DNA of 64,000 bases from Fibrobacter sp. UWP2 (GTDB taxonomy: Bacteria > Fibrobacterota > Fibrobacteria > Fibrobacterales > Fibrobacteraceae), in NCBI RefSeq assembly GCF_900141705.1, contig NZ_FQYM01000001.1, positions 1 through 64,000 of the forward strand, read 5' to 3'. Position 1 is the stretch's first letter. Each line of letters opens with the position of its first letter. Positions 24,835-32,986 of this stretch are shown here, one piece after another. The translations under genes and the position numbers were made by a program. The notes beneath the pieces were generated by a model. That model saw only the letters and a program-made list of their open reading frames with translations, had not been told where the DNA came from and searched no databases.

Positions 24835-25691
24835 TCCTTGACGCAACGGACGGAATAAGCGTAGTTCTTCGGTTTTTCGTCCTGGTAAACGTAAGTATAG
24901 TCGCGGTAGAACACCCAAATAAAGCTATCCTTGGACGACTTCTCGGTGGAACTCCAAAAAATCGCCGATTCGCCTGCATAGGTAAACAAGCCGTCATCAT
25001 TGCGGAAACCTGCCGGGAGGACCGAAAATCCGTAGGAATCCAAACCATCATCAACGGTGGTTTTCCATCCACCCGTGGTTCTAAGGGCAGTCCCAGCCTC
25101 GATCCACTCGAAATCCACATATTTCTCCACGCCACTTCCAGCCACTCCCATAAACATGGCCGACCACTCCTCGTTGGAGGGCAAATGCCAACCCTTGGGA
25201 CACACGCTATCCATGGCGGCACTCCACAGGTACAGGCGTCCGTACTTGTCGCATGTGCCCGCACCGCCTTTTTCACACCAGTCGTCTGTCGTATCACGGT
25301 AAACCCAGCTTGAAGAATCCTGCCCCTCAGCCGCTTTTAAGTAGGCGTAGTTCAAATTTTGCGCCATCCAAACGAGATCCCCAATCTTCACCGTCTTGTA
25401 AGTCTGTCCGTCGCGGGAATCGGTCAGCGTGCCGTATTCGCAAGAATCCTTGCCGTCCACATTGCACGGCGGGATGGCCTCTGCCAAAGAGCTACTGCTT
25501 GTTGCCGAAGAACTTTCAATGGAAGTGTCCGCGGCACTGGACAAGTTCTCCCTGACCGTAGAATCCTCAGCGCTAGAAGAAGACTCATCAACGGGCTTCT
25601 CGTTGTCGCGGCTCGATACTGGCGAGCTTTCGTTGTCACACGCCGCCAAAACAAAAAACGCCATCACAAGCAAAACAACCCATTTTTTCAT
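24831..25691 (-). CDS. FISUMP-domain lipoprotein (Fibrobacter major paralogous domain)
   Basis: A 286-residue surface lipoprotein of the Fibrobacter succinogenes major paralogous family (TIGR02145). The signal peptide ends in VLAAC. A Ser/Glu linker covers about 20-75. The FISUMP domain then shows YKTVKIGDLVWMAQNLNY, CDKYGRLYLWSAAM, CPKGWHLPSNEEW, a GFRN segment, FWSST and the C-terminal YSVRCVKD. This domain is C-type-lectin-like in general plan; its role is unknown. The start was moved to the ATG at 25691, six bases after GGAG, because the upstream ATG directly abuts that site. Its stop overlaps the stop of nuoN from the other strand. Confidence 0.9.
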   Translation of the reverse strand: MKKWVVLLVMAFFVLAACDNESSPVSSRDNEKPVDESSSSAEDSTVRENLSSAADTSIESSSATSSSSLAEAIPPCNVDGKDSCEYGTLTDSRDGQTYKTVKIGDLVWMAQNLNYAYLKAAEGQDSSSWVYRDTTDDWCEKGGAGTCDKYGRLYLWSAAMDSVCPKGWHLPSNEEWSAMFMGVAGSGVEKYVDFEWIEAGTALRTTGGWKTTVDDGLDSYGFSVLPAGFRNDDGLFTYAGESAIFWSSTEKSSKDSFIWVFYRDYTYVYQDEKPKNYAYSVRCVKD

Positions 25692-25878
25692 ACACATCTC
25701 CGTTCGTTCCGTTTTTAAATATAAAATCAATCAAGACTATTTTCGTTTGCCGACCAGTGCAAACGGCCACATATATCCATATGCTACGCACACGTATTAT
25801 AAAAATTGCAAAAATTTAAAAAGTTGAAAAAATATCGTGTTTTTTATCAAAATTCATAATTTTTGTAGCACGAAACTA

Positions 25879-25907
25879 TTGATTTTACAAAATTTCGGTT
25901 TTATATT
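25879..25907 (+). promoter_or_regulatory. Promoter of the TIGR02147 regulator gene, probably leaderless
   Basis: TTGATT at 25879-25884 and TATATT at 25902-25907 are exactly 17 bases apart. The -10 box ends six bases before the ATG at 25914. The only purine-rich bases in between are AGGT, too close to act as a normal ribosome site. It lies in a very AT-rich 222-base gap between divergent genes. Confidence 0.55.
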
Positions 25908-25913
25908 ATAGGT

Positions 25914-26735
25914 ATGAAACCGATAATTGAATACAAAAGCTACCGCAAGTACATGCAGGACTTTTACGAGGATCGCAAGCACCATTCCGCGTTTTCGTGG
26001 CGTGAATTCTCGAGGCTCGCAGGATTCTCCTCGCCCAACTACATGAAGGTCGTATGCGAGGGCAAGAGTCGCCTGAGCAAGGGCGGCGCCAAGAGCTCCG
26101 CAACCGCCATGGGGCTCGAGGGCTACGAGGCCACCTATTTTGCACACCTCGTCGACTTCGAGGACGCAAAGACCGAGACGGTCCGCAAAGAAGCCTACGA
26201 CGCCATGCTGACCCTCGCCCGCGAGAACAAGGTCCGCATTGTGGAAGCCGATGCCTACCAATACTTCAATTCGTGGGTGAACCCCGTGATACGTGAACTC
26301 GCCCCGCTCATGCCCGGAGCAAAACCGCTTGAGCTCGCACGCCGCTGCTACCCCGTGGTGAGCGCCGCCGACGTGCGTTACGCCCTCGACTTCCTCACGA
26401 CAAAAGGTTTTTTGAAAAAAGAGGGCGACTCCTATACCCAGACCCAAAAATCCATCACGGGCGATGCCGAGGTGATGCCCATGGCTTTGCGCACCATGCA
26501 CCGCCAAATGTCACGGCTCGCGACATCCGCCATCGACAACTGCCCTGTGGAAGAACGGCACATCACCGGGATTACTCTCGGGATTTCGCCCAGGAATTTT
26601 GAACGCATCACCAAGGAACTCGACGCATTCAGGCAAAGGCTGGTGGCCATCGCCGCCGAAGACAACGATTACACACAAGTTTACAGACTGAACATGCAGC
26701 TGTTCCCGCTCACCAAAAAGGAGGACGAGGTATGA
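25914..26735 (+). CDS. TIGR02147-family putative transcriptional regulator
   Basis: A 273-residue cytosolic protein of the TIGR02147 family, which I know as a Fibrobacter/Bdellovibrio paralogous family. Residues 1-70 carry the family start (YKSYRKYMQDFYEDRK) and a helix-turn-helix-like region (FSWREFSRLAGFSSPNYMKVV). A second winged-helix-like segment is near 150-185 (YALDFLTTKGFLKKEGDSY). The C-terminal half is helical. Such proteins are thought to be regulators, but their ligands are unknown. Its stop overlaps the start of the next gene (ATGA), so regulator and lipoprotein are a coupled pair. No clear Shine-Dalgarno is present. Confidence 0.85.
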   Translation: MKPIIEYKSYRKYMQDFYEDRKHHSAFSWREFSRLAGFSSPNYMKVVCEGKSRLSKGGAKSSATAMGLEGYEATYFAHLVDFEDAKTETVRKEAYDAMLTLARENKVRIVEADAYQYFNSWVNPVIRELAPLMPGAKPLELARRCYPVVSAADVRYALDFLTTKGFLKKEGDSYTQTQKSITGDAEVMPMALRTMHRQMSRLATSAIDNCPVEERHITGITLGISPRNFERITKELDAFRQRLVAIAAEDNDYTQVYRLNMQLFPLTKKEDEV

Positions 26736-28213
26736 ATAATTTGAACAAACTCACCTTAGGCTGCGCCGCGGTCCTGATGTTTGCAGCCTGCGGGGACGAA
26801 GCTTCCCATGCAAACGACCCGTCTATGGCGGGCTCCACTAACGAGCCCAACGCCACCCAAACCGCCAATTTGACGGACGAGCAAATAGCCATGCTGAACA
26901 AGGCGTTCAATACGCTCGTAGACACCGTTGTCATAATACAGAACTCCGCCAACTGCTACACAATATGCACGAACTCGATTCCGTCCACTTGCGAAGAACG
27001 TTGCGACCCCGTCGACAGCGCTACGCAAATAAACCCCGCTCGTCTGAACATACCATTCGATTCTAAACCTCAAACCAAATTCGACTACAAGAGTTTGGAC
27101 GAGCGCATGACATGCCGTGTCATGTACTATGACGTAGAACCCGGCCTCACCCTCAACCGCGAGTACAACTCCGCCAAGAACTATCTCAGAAGAGAAATTT
27201 CAGAAAGCACAGAGGCCATCCAGTTCGCCGAAATCAACGGCGAAGCCATTGTCATCACCACCATCGGGGGTGCTTCGTATAACGGCGGATTCTGGGGGCC
27301 CGGAGTCACTTGCTCCGAGAAACTGGAACAGTTCAAGGACGAGTGCAACAACTCTTCCGGCTTGTTCAGGGACTTTGGGGACGGATGTCGGTCGAGACAT
27401 CTCTCAGTGGGCTGCGCACGGCTTATGCGCGAAGGGGAAACCGCCGAGAGCGTTCTCGAAAATCGGGAGCAGGATTACATAGACATTTGCAAGGCCGACT
27501 CTGCCATGTACAGCGCCACAGACTCCCCCGACAACGCGCCAGAGTCTTGCTATGGCTCGTACACCGTCATCGATGGGGAAACCGTCAAGGAAGAGAACTG
27601 CACCACTGAAGAAGACAATTCCGATTCCACAGCCAAGCTGCACCAGGAATGGCGAACTGGCGTCATAAACGACAAGAAAACCCAGAGCGACTACATCCAT
27701 CAATTCACGCCCGACATGGACTCCATTGACGGAATGCTCTACGTCCTCGACAACGTCGAATTCTATAGCGATGCCGAAGCCTACAGCGGGTTCGACCCAA
27801 GCGGCCTTGCAAGCGAATTCAGCGAAGAAGGCATTTACAAGCTCCCCGATTCACTTGTCGCGACGATATTCCCGACAAAGGGTAAAGACCCGCTGCTGTA
27901 CAGATATTCATGGGATTCCAATGCAGCAAGTGCGTACTTTGCCGTCGTCATCAAGGACAGGGGCGCAAAGGGGCACGCCCTAAGAAAAATTGACGCAGGA
28001 ACCGTCCAAGTGAACGACTTTGTGAAGGTCGGCAACTGCGCTGAAGACACATCCACCCATTACTCTGCATTCCTGATTACAGGGTCCAAGGAATGGGACC
28101 CCTCGGGTAAGACTTTCAAGCACAAAAACGTTGAAAGCCCCCTTTGGAACTGCGACAACCCCGAAAGCCTTGAAGCAGTGGACCCGTACAAGGAATGGAG
28201 CGACAGAAATTAA
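26732..28213 (+). CDS. Large Cys-rich putative lipoprotein coupled to a TIGR02147 regulator
   Basis: A 493-residue protein with a lipoprotein signal peptide ending in MFAAC (Cys near residue 20). The mature part has no Ser-rich linker and holds many Cys residues. One cluster lies at about 70-90 (CYTICTNSIPSTCEERC), with others around 195-255, suggesting disulfide-stabilised periplasmic or surface domains. I recognise no family. The only contextual clue is the ATGA overlap with the TIGR02147 regulator, which suggests the regulator controls this lipoprotein or senses its state. It converges with a possible small gene; the two stops abut. Confidence 0.75.
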   Translation: MNNLNKLTLGCAAVLMFAACGDEASHANDPSMAGSTNEPNATQTANLTDEQIAMLNKAFNTLVDTVVIIQNSANCYTICTNSIPSTCEERCDPVDSATQINPARLNIPFDSKPQTKFDYKSLDERMTCRVMYYDVEPGLTLNREYNSAKNYLRREISESTEAIQFAEINGEAIVITTIGGASYNGGFWGPGVTCSEKLEQFKDECNNSSGLFRDFGDGCRSRHLSVGCARLMREGETAESVLENREQDYIDICKADSAMYSATDSPDNAPESCYGSYTVIDGETVKEENCTTEEDNSDSTAKLHQEWRTGVINDKKTQSDYIHQFTPDMDSIDGMLYVLDNVEFYSDAEAYSGFDPSGLASEFSEEGIYKLPDSLVATIFPTKGKDPLLYRYSWDSNAASAYFAVVIKDRGAKGHALRKIDAGTVQVNDFVKVGNCAEDTSTHYSAFLITGSKEWDPSGKTFKHKNVESPLWNCDNPESLEAVDPYKEWSDRN

Positions 28214-28351
28214 TTAAGCTGTAAGCGAGACGACCAAGATCGCGATGACGGAGCCTACAAACGCCGTCATCGCGAACTTCACCGTGGGCGATGCAAAACA
28301 GCGTTTCATGGATAAGCTCGCCCTGTGGGCTTGCATACAAACTTTTTTCAT
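28214..28351 (-). CDS. Possible small single-span membrane protein, 45 residues
   Basis: An ATG at 28351 is preceded by GAGG with a six-base gap. The 45 codons give a basic start (MKKVCMQAHRASLSMKRC) and a C-terminal hydrophobic helix (about residues 25-43) that could span the membrane. The frame is also open upstream to 28420, but the ribosome site supports the shorter form. The stop directly abuts the stop of the convergent lipoprotein gene. There is no family match I know, so it could be a chance frame. Confidence 0.45.
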   Translation of the reverse strand: MKKVCMQAHRASLSMKRCFASPTVKFAMTAFVGSVIAILVVSLTA

Positions 28352-28383
28352 AACAACCTCTTTTTTTCCAGCGCGCAAATATA

Positions 28384-28422
28384 CAAAAAAAGAAAGAATG
28401 TTCCCGAAAACTGGGAACATTC
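28384..28422 (-). terminator. Rho-independent terminator of the GH127 gene
   Basis: A perfect 11-bp stem (AGAATGTTCCC at 28394-28404 with its complement at 28412-28422) with a 7-base loop. On the minus strand the stem is followed by TTTC and seven T. It lies 31 bases past the GH127 stop. In the plus direction the tail is only weakly T-rich, so a bidirectional role is possible but less likely. Confidence 0.8.
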
Positions 28423-28452
28423 TGCTTATTTAGGAGTGTTTGTTAAGAAATT

Positions 28453-31140
28453 CTACAGTCCGTTCTTCGAGAAGATCGTGTAACCGCGCACGAGCCCGCC
28501 TTCAAAGATCCGCACAATGTAATTGCCGTTCTTGAGTCCCGAAATATCCAGGTCAAAGTGGTTCATGCCCGCGACAAGCACCTGCGAGACCTTGAGACGA
28601 CCGTCCATCGAGTAAATTTTTGCCGTCATGGCATGGCCGAGTGTGGCACCCGACTCGATTTGGAGCGTTTCACGACCGACACGCACACGAAGGTTCTGTT
28701 TTACCGCGGAGGCAATCTTGATTCCCGCCGGGGGGTCCTCCGGCTTGGGCTTGTTGCGAAGCAGGCGCACGCTGTAGATGCCGCCTACCATCCCGGAACT
28801 TGCCTCAAACGAGATGCGCACAATCTTCTTGCCCTTCACCATCTTGTCGGGAATCGGGTAAGTCACATTCACAAACTCGTCCTTTTTCCAGCGGTTGGAG
28901 ATGGTCTCGGTCGTAAGCTTTTCGCCATCGATGTTGATGTCGAACACGCGAGTGCAGCCCTCGTTGCCCCAGTAGCGCACCATGAGGCTCAGGGAATCTT
29001 CGCTGTTGGTCTCGAACTCATAGCTGATGAGGCCGCCGTTACCGCCGGAGCACTGGCCCGCGTCGCGGTAGAACTCACCCTGGTGTGTGCCCGAGGTGGA
29101 GTTTTCGGTCTTCATCTTGTGGTCCACTTCGGGTTGCTGTTCGCCGGGGGCCACCTTGTCGACGGTTTTCTCGTCGAGGGCGAGCGCCTCCTTTTGCTCC
29201 TTTTCGAGGCGGTCCAAAATGCTCGGGTCGGTAAGCACCATCCAGTACATCATGTAGCGGGCGTCATGCACCTCGTAGAACGGTTGCAGCAGCAGGTTAG
29301 CGTCCTTTTGCTGAGCAAAGAGGTAAGGCGCCTTAAAATGCAGGGGTTCGCCCTTCACAGGTTCGATTTTCGATGGAATGTCCTTCTTTGCGCTGGCGAG
29401 CATGGGCGCCTGGTCCAGCGATTCAAGCGCTCCAGAGGCAATGTGGCTCCAGCGTCCGTCGTCGGCGACAAGGCCGTTCAGGTTCGCTGTGCCCGTCTTT
29501 GCCGAGAGCACAATCGGGCCGTACAAAAGCGCCACGTAATCCGACACACCGGGGAGATCCTCAGTGTGGATGTACATCGGGTAGAGAACCTCCACCACAT
29601 CGCCCGTTTTCCAGGACTTGCCTGCAGAAACGTAGCTCGAAGGCGTCGAAGTCTTCACGATGGTATCGCCGTTCACAACAACCTTGAATTCTCCTTCCTT
29701 AACCCAGTACGGGTGGCGGATCTGCATGTCGAAACTGCCGCTCCCAGTAATGGTGAACTTGGAACTCTCGCCCTTGGGGAACGCCGTTTCCTGCTTGATC
29801 TTGACGCCCTTGTCTTTCCAGTTCAGCACAGAGGCTGCAAAGAGGTTCACGTAAAGAGCATCCTTGTCCTTGGTATAAATGAACTGGTTGTACTTTGCCG
29901 GGTTCTCCATGCCCGAGCCAACGCAGCACCACATGCCCGCATTGACCTTGGAATACACGCGGTAGTGGCGCGGACGCGCCGGTGTAAAGTACACGTAACC
30001 GCCATGCGTCGGGTGGATGGTAGAGAGGATGTGGTTGAAAAGGGCTCGTTCATAAAAATCGGAATAATGCGCATCGTGCTTGATGTTGAACAGGCGCTCG
30101 GTGAGCTTGAGCATGTTGTAAGTATTGCACGATTCCGGTCCCTCGCGCTCTTCCACATACTTTTTGTGGTTGTTGAGAGCCGGGAAGTGCTCCGAGATGC
30201 TGTTGCCGCCAATGGCGATGCTGCGCTTGTTCACGACTGTCTGCCAAAAGAAGTCAGAGCCCTTCAAGAATGTTTGATCGCCCGAGAGTTCCGCAATGCG
30301 GGCGAACCCCACCACCTTGGGCACCTGCGTGTTCGCATGGACGTTCGTCAAGTTGTCGTTGCCCTGTGCCATCGGGTTCAGCAGCCACTGGTGCGACCAC
30401 TTTTTGGCGGCGGCCAGGTACTTCTCGTTGTTCGTGAGCTTGTAGGCGTCGGCATAGACTTCGGGCATGCCGCCGTGCTCGGTACCGAGCATCTGCTGCA
30501 TCTTGGAATCGTTCAAGCCGTTCGTGATGGTAATGCCCCAGTCGCAAAGCTTAAGGAACATCGTCTTGGCACTTTCGTAGCCCGCGTAAACATAGGCGTC
30601 GCGCAAGCCCGCATAGAGCTTGTGAATGTTGTACCAGGGCACCCAATAACCGTTTTGAGCGCCCGCATCGCCGTTCTTCATCTTGAGCCACATCTGCTTG
30701 CCGTTGGGCACGCCGCTGATATAGCCCACAAAGTTCGCATCCTTGGAGTTCTGGTCCTGGATGGTCTTGAGTTCGTTCAAGATATATTCCAGACGTTCCT
30801 TGACCTGAATATCGTCGTTGTCGGCGTAGTGCATGGCAAGCGCACTCAGGTAGTGCCCCAGCACATGACCGTCAAGCCCAGCCCAGTTCGGGAACTTGGA
30901 CGCCTTCGGGCGCATCCCCGCCTCTTCGTAAAAAGGCGCCAGCAGGCGGTCAACGTCGTAGCTGAGGAGTGTTTCGACATTCAAGTCCTGCCGCTCCTTT
31001 AGCACACCGTCCAGCAGTTGCACATCCGACAAGGCGAACATGTCGGGGTAAAGCAAATCTTGTGAAAAACCGAGGCTACATGAAAGCCCCATTAAGGCGA
31101 TCGCTGCGCGAACGCTTTTGCCAAACCATCCCAACTTCAT
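28453..31140 (-). CDS. GH127 beta-L-arabinofuranosidase (DUF1680) with C-terminal sorting domain
   Basis: An 895-residue secreted glycoside hydrolase that would release L-arabinofuranose from arabinan or arabinose-containing side chains. After the signal peptide, an (alpha/alpha) barrel spans about 35-620. The zinc/cysteine site of the family is visible as GPESCNTYN (Glu and Cys ligands) and GMWCCVGSGMEN, holding the Cys pair that includes the nucleophile of characterised members. A beta domain follows, then a galactose-binding-like module near 690-815. The last 75 residues (KIYSMDGRL ... NGNYIVRIFEGG) resemble a type IX secretion type A sorting domain. The ATG at 31140 has AAGGAA upstream; the longer frame lacks a ribosome site. 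Confidence 0.9.
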   Translation of the reverse strand: MKLGWFGKSVRAAIALMGLSCSLGFSQDLLYPDMFALSDVQLLDGVLKERQDLNVETLLSYDVDRLLAPFYEEAGMRPKASKFPNWAGLDGHVLGHYLSALAMHYADNDDIQVKERLEYILNELKTIQDQNSKDANFVGYISGVPNGKQMWLKMKNGDAGAQNGYWVPWYNIHKLYAGLRDAYVYAGYESAKTMFLKLCDWGITITNGLNDSKMQQMLGTEHGGMPEVYADAYKLTNNEKYLAAAKKWSHQWLLNPMAQGNDNLTNVHANTQVPKVVGFARIAELSGDQTFLKGSDFFWQTVVNKRSIAIGGNSISEHFPALNNHKKYVEEREGPESCNTYNMLKLTERLFNIKHDAHYSDFYERALFNHILSTIHPTHGGYVYFTPARPRHYRVYSKVNAGMWCCVGSGMENPAKYNQFIYTKDKDALYVNLFAASVLNWKDKGVKIKQETAFPKGESSKFTITGSGSFDMQIRHPYWVKEGEFKVVVNGDTIVKTSTPSSYVSAGKSWKTGDVVEVLYPMYIHTEDLPGVSDYVALLYGPIVLSAKTGTANLNGLVADDGRWSHIASGALESLDQAPMLASAKKDIPSKIEPVKGEPLHFKAPYLFAQQKDANLLLQPFYEVHDARYMMYWMVLTDPSILDRLEKEQKEALALDEKTVDKVAPGEQQPEVDHKMKTENSTSGTHQGEFYRDAGQCSGGNGGLISYEFETNSEDSLSLMVRYWGNEGCTRVFDINIDGEKLTTETISNRWKKDEFVNVTYPIPDKMVKGKKIVRISFEASSGMVGGIYSVRLLRNKPKPEDPPAGIKIASAVKQNLRVRVGRETLQIESGATLGHAMTAKIYSMDGRLKVSQVLVAGMNHFDLDISGLKNGNYIVRIFEGGLVRGYTIFSKNGL

Positions 31141-31256
31141 ATTTTTTTCCTTTTTGGTTGAAGTTTCTTTAAAACTACATTTTTTATCATGTATAGTACA
31201 ATTCATAGTAAACTTTTACACAAACCAGTTCCCAACAATAACAAAATAAATACGAA

Positions 31257-31280
31257 AACGGGCCCTTTTAAGGACCCGTT
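31257..31280 (-). terminator. Rho-independent terminator of the CE1 esterase gene
   Basis: A 9-bp stem (AACGGGTCC with GGGCCCGTT in minus-strand RNA, one U-G wobble) is followed by a T-rich tail. In plus-strand RNA the wobble becomes a C-A mismatch. It lies just past the stop of the esterase gene. Confidence 0.7.
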
Positions 31281-31322
31281 CCATTTAGCTTTGTTAAAAC
31301 CGCAAAGGCGTTTTTGGGAATT

Positions 31323-32840
31323 TTAGAACTGTTCAAAGAACTTGTGGACTTCTTCGGGGACCCAGGTTTGTTCCCAGTTCCAGCCGACGCCCATGTTGCC
31401 AGTGTCGTGCGCGGTCCATTGGTGGTCACCCGGCCAGGTGCACCACTTGACGGGGAAGCGTTCGTCTACGTTCTTGAAGTCGTAGCACACGTGCCCTGTA
31501 TTGCCGCTGATTTCTTGCGGCTTTTCGCTGCTCGCGTCTGTGAAGTCGCCGTTCGCGTCGGCCTTGCCGTTACGCTTGAGGATGCGCGGAAGGGCGCTGT
31601 TCTTTGCACGGTCGTAATTGCAACGGCCATCGTTTACGCCATGTACGTTCATCCAGGCGATGGGCAGGTCCTTCATGTTGCTGCCTTCGGGCAGCCAGAT
31701 GTTGTAGTCGGCCACGGCGTAGGTGGCTGCTGCGCGGACTCGGCTCTGCATGTCCTGCATCAGCGAGTAGCTGAACATGGCGCCGAAGCTGAAGCCTGTA
31801 ATGAACACGCGGCTCGTGTCGATGCAGTAGTTCTCCTCGAGGGTGGTGAGCGTCTGCGCGAAGAAGTCGTGGTCGGGCTGGCCCTTGTTCCATAGGCCGC
31901 CAACCGCATCGAGAGAGACAAAGATGTAGTCGCCGTTCTTGTCGAGCACCTGTTGGCCGTAGTAAGGCGTGGGATGGTCATAGTCGGGATTGTGGTGCAC
32001 AAAGTCTTCGCCGTTACTGCCGTAGCAGTGCAGCGCAAAGAGCACCTTGTGCGGCTTCTTGTTGTCGTAGTTCTTGGGCAGGGTAACAAAGTAGGTGCGG
32101 TTGTCGCTGCCTACCCGGATCTGGAACTGGTCGCCGTTCTCGACGCTCTTGACCTTTTGCAGCTTGGAATTGGAGCCGCAGCCCTTACTCGGGGTCGGAT
32201 CATTTTTGAGCGCGTAGCCGAACTTGAATTCCGGAGCCTTCGCCTTGAGCTTCACATTGAGAGTCGTGTCAAGCGTGCCGAGCGACACAGTGAGGGTATC
32301 GAATCCATCTGCAACAAACTGGATTGCCTCGTCCTGGGCGGCTTCCTTCATGAGCGAGCCGTTTGCAGAACCGGTGGCGGAACTGAAGTTGCCTTCGCTC
32401 GTGAACTTGAAACTCTGCCTTGCACTGCCGACGCCCACGTTTGCAAAGTAGGTGCCACATGCCTTGACGGCACGGCCCAAGTCGTACGTGCCGGAGCCCA
32501 GCAAGGTTTTGCTAAAGACCTGGTGACCAAGCGTGTTGAAAATTTTCACCTGGACCGGTTGCGTACCGCTCTGCGAGTACGAAAGCACTCCGTTACTCAC
32601 ACCGATGTAGCCAACAGCATTCCCGGCCGCACGAATCGACATTTCTTCTTCGGAAATAGTGAATTTGCCCTGGTCGTCGGTCGTCGTTGTTTTGCCCTCT
32701 TTGAGAAGGCTCACCGAGGCGCCCTTGATAGCCACGCCCTGTTCGTCGGAAACGGTTCCCGACACGCTGTATGCAAACGAAAAACCGCAAAATGCCAAAA
32801 GGCACAATACGGTCAAAAGATGGGGTGCTTTGCTGAACAT
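31323..32840 (-). CDS. CE1-type esterase (feruloyl/acetyl-xylan esterase) with N-terminal accessory domains
   Basis: A 505-residue secreted esterase. After the signal peptide, residues about 24-75 form a carboxypeptidase-regulatory-like beta domain (SVSGTVSDEQGVAIKGASVSLL). Residues about 90-160 resemble a type A sorting module (VKIFNTLGHQVFSKTL ... GTYFANVGVG). The alpha/beta hydrolase domain begins near 245: FALHCYGSNGEDF near the oxyanion region, the nucleophile elbow GFSFG, and a C-terminal His in PGDHQWTAHD. The family includes poly-hydroxybutyrate depolymerase-like feruloyl esterases, so ferulate release from arabinoxylan is likely but acetyl or other esters are possible. AGGAGG precedes the ATG. 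Confidence 0.87.
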   Translation of the reverse strand: MFSKAPHLLTVLCLLAFCGFSFAYSVSGTVSDEQGVAIKGASVSLLKEGKTTTTDDQGKFTISEEEMSIRAAGNAVGYIGVSNGVLSYSQSGTQPVQVKIFNTLGHQVFSKTLLGSGTYDLGRAVKACGTYFANVGVGSARQSFKFTSEGNFSSATGSANGSLMKEAAQDEAIQFVADGFDTLTVSLGTLDTTLNVKLKAKAPEFKFGYALKNDPTPSKGCGSNSKLQKVKSVENGDQFQIRVGSDNRTYFVTLPKNYDNKKPHKVLFALHCYGSNGEDFVHHNPDYDHPTPYYGQQVLDKNGDYIFVSLDAVGGLWNKGQPDHDFFAQTLTTLEENYCIDTSRVFITGFSFGAMFSYSLMQDMQSRVRAAATYAVADYNIWLPEGSNMKDLPIAWMNVHGVNDGRCNYDRAKNSALPRILKRNGKADANGDFTDASSEKPQEISGNTGHVCYDFKNVDERFPVKWCTWPGDHQWTAHDTGNMGVGWNWEQTWVPEEVHKFFEQF

Positions 32841-32917
32841 TGGTCCTCCTAATTAAGCCGCTTTACCGCGTACCTCACATAAGTTAATTTAAGCCGGAAA
32901 CCGCCTAAAATAACAAG

Positions 32918-32948
32918 ACAAACCACCATATTCATGGATGATTTGTCT
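32918..32948 (-). terminator. Probable terminator of the GH10 xylanase gene
   Basis: An imperfect 13-14 bp hairpin (GACAAACCACCAT against ATGGATGATTTGTC, one bulge and one wobble on the minus strand) with a 4-base loop is followed on the minus strand by TTGTTATTTTA. It lies about 40 bases past the xylanase stop. Confidence 0.55.
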
Positions 32949-32986
32949 ATGTTTGAGTTAAGAGAACTTTACGATTTTTTGAAGGT

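Noticed and set aside
28558-31002. 814-codon plus-strand open frame antisense to the GH127 gene
   Set aside because: Long only because of codon bias; no domain recognised, and the opposite strand has a convincing glycosidase with signal peptide and terminator.
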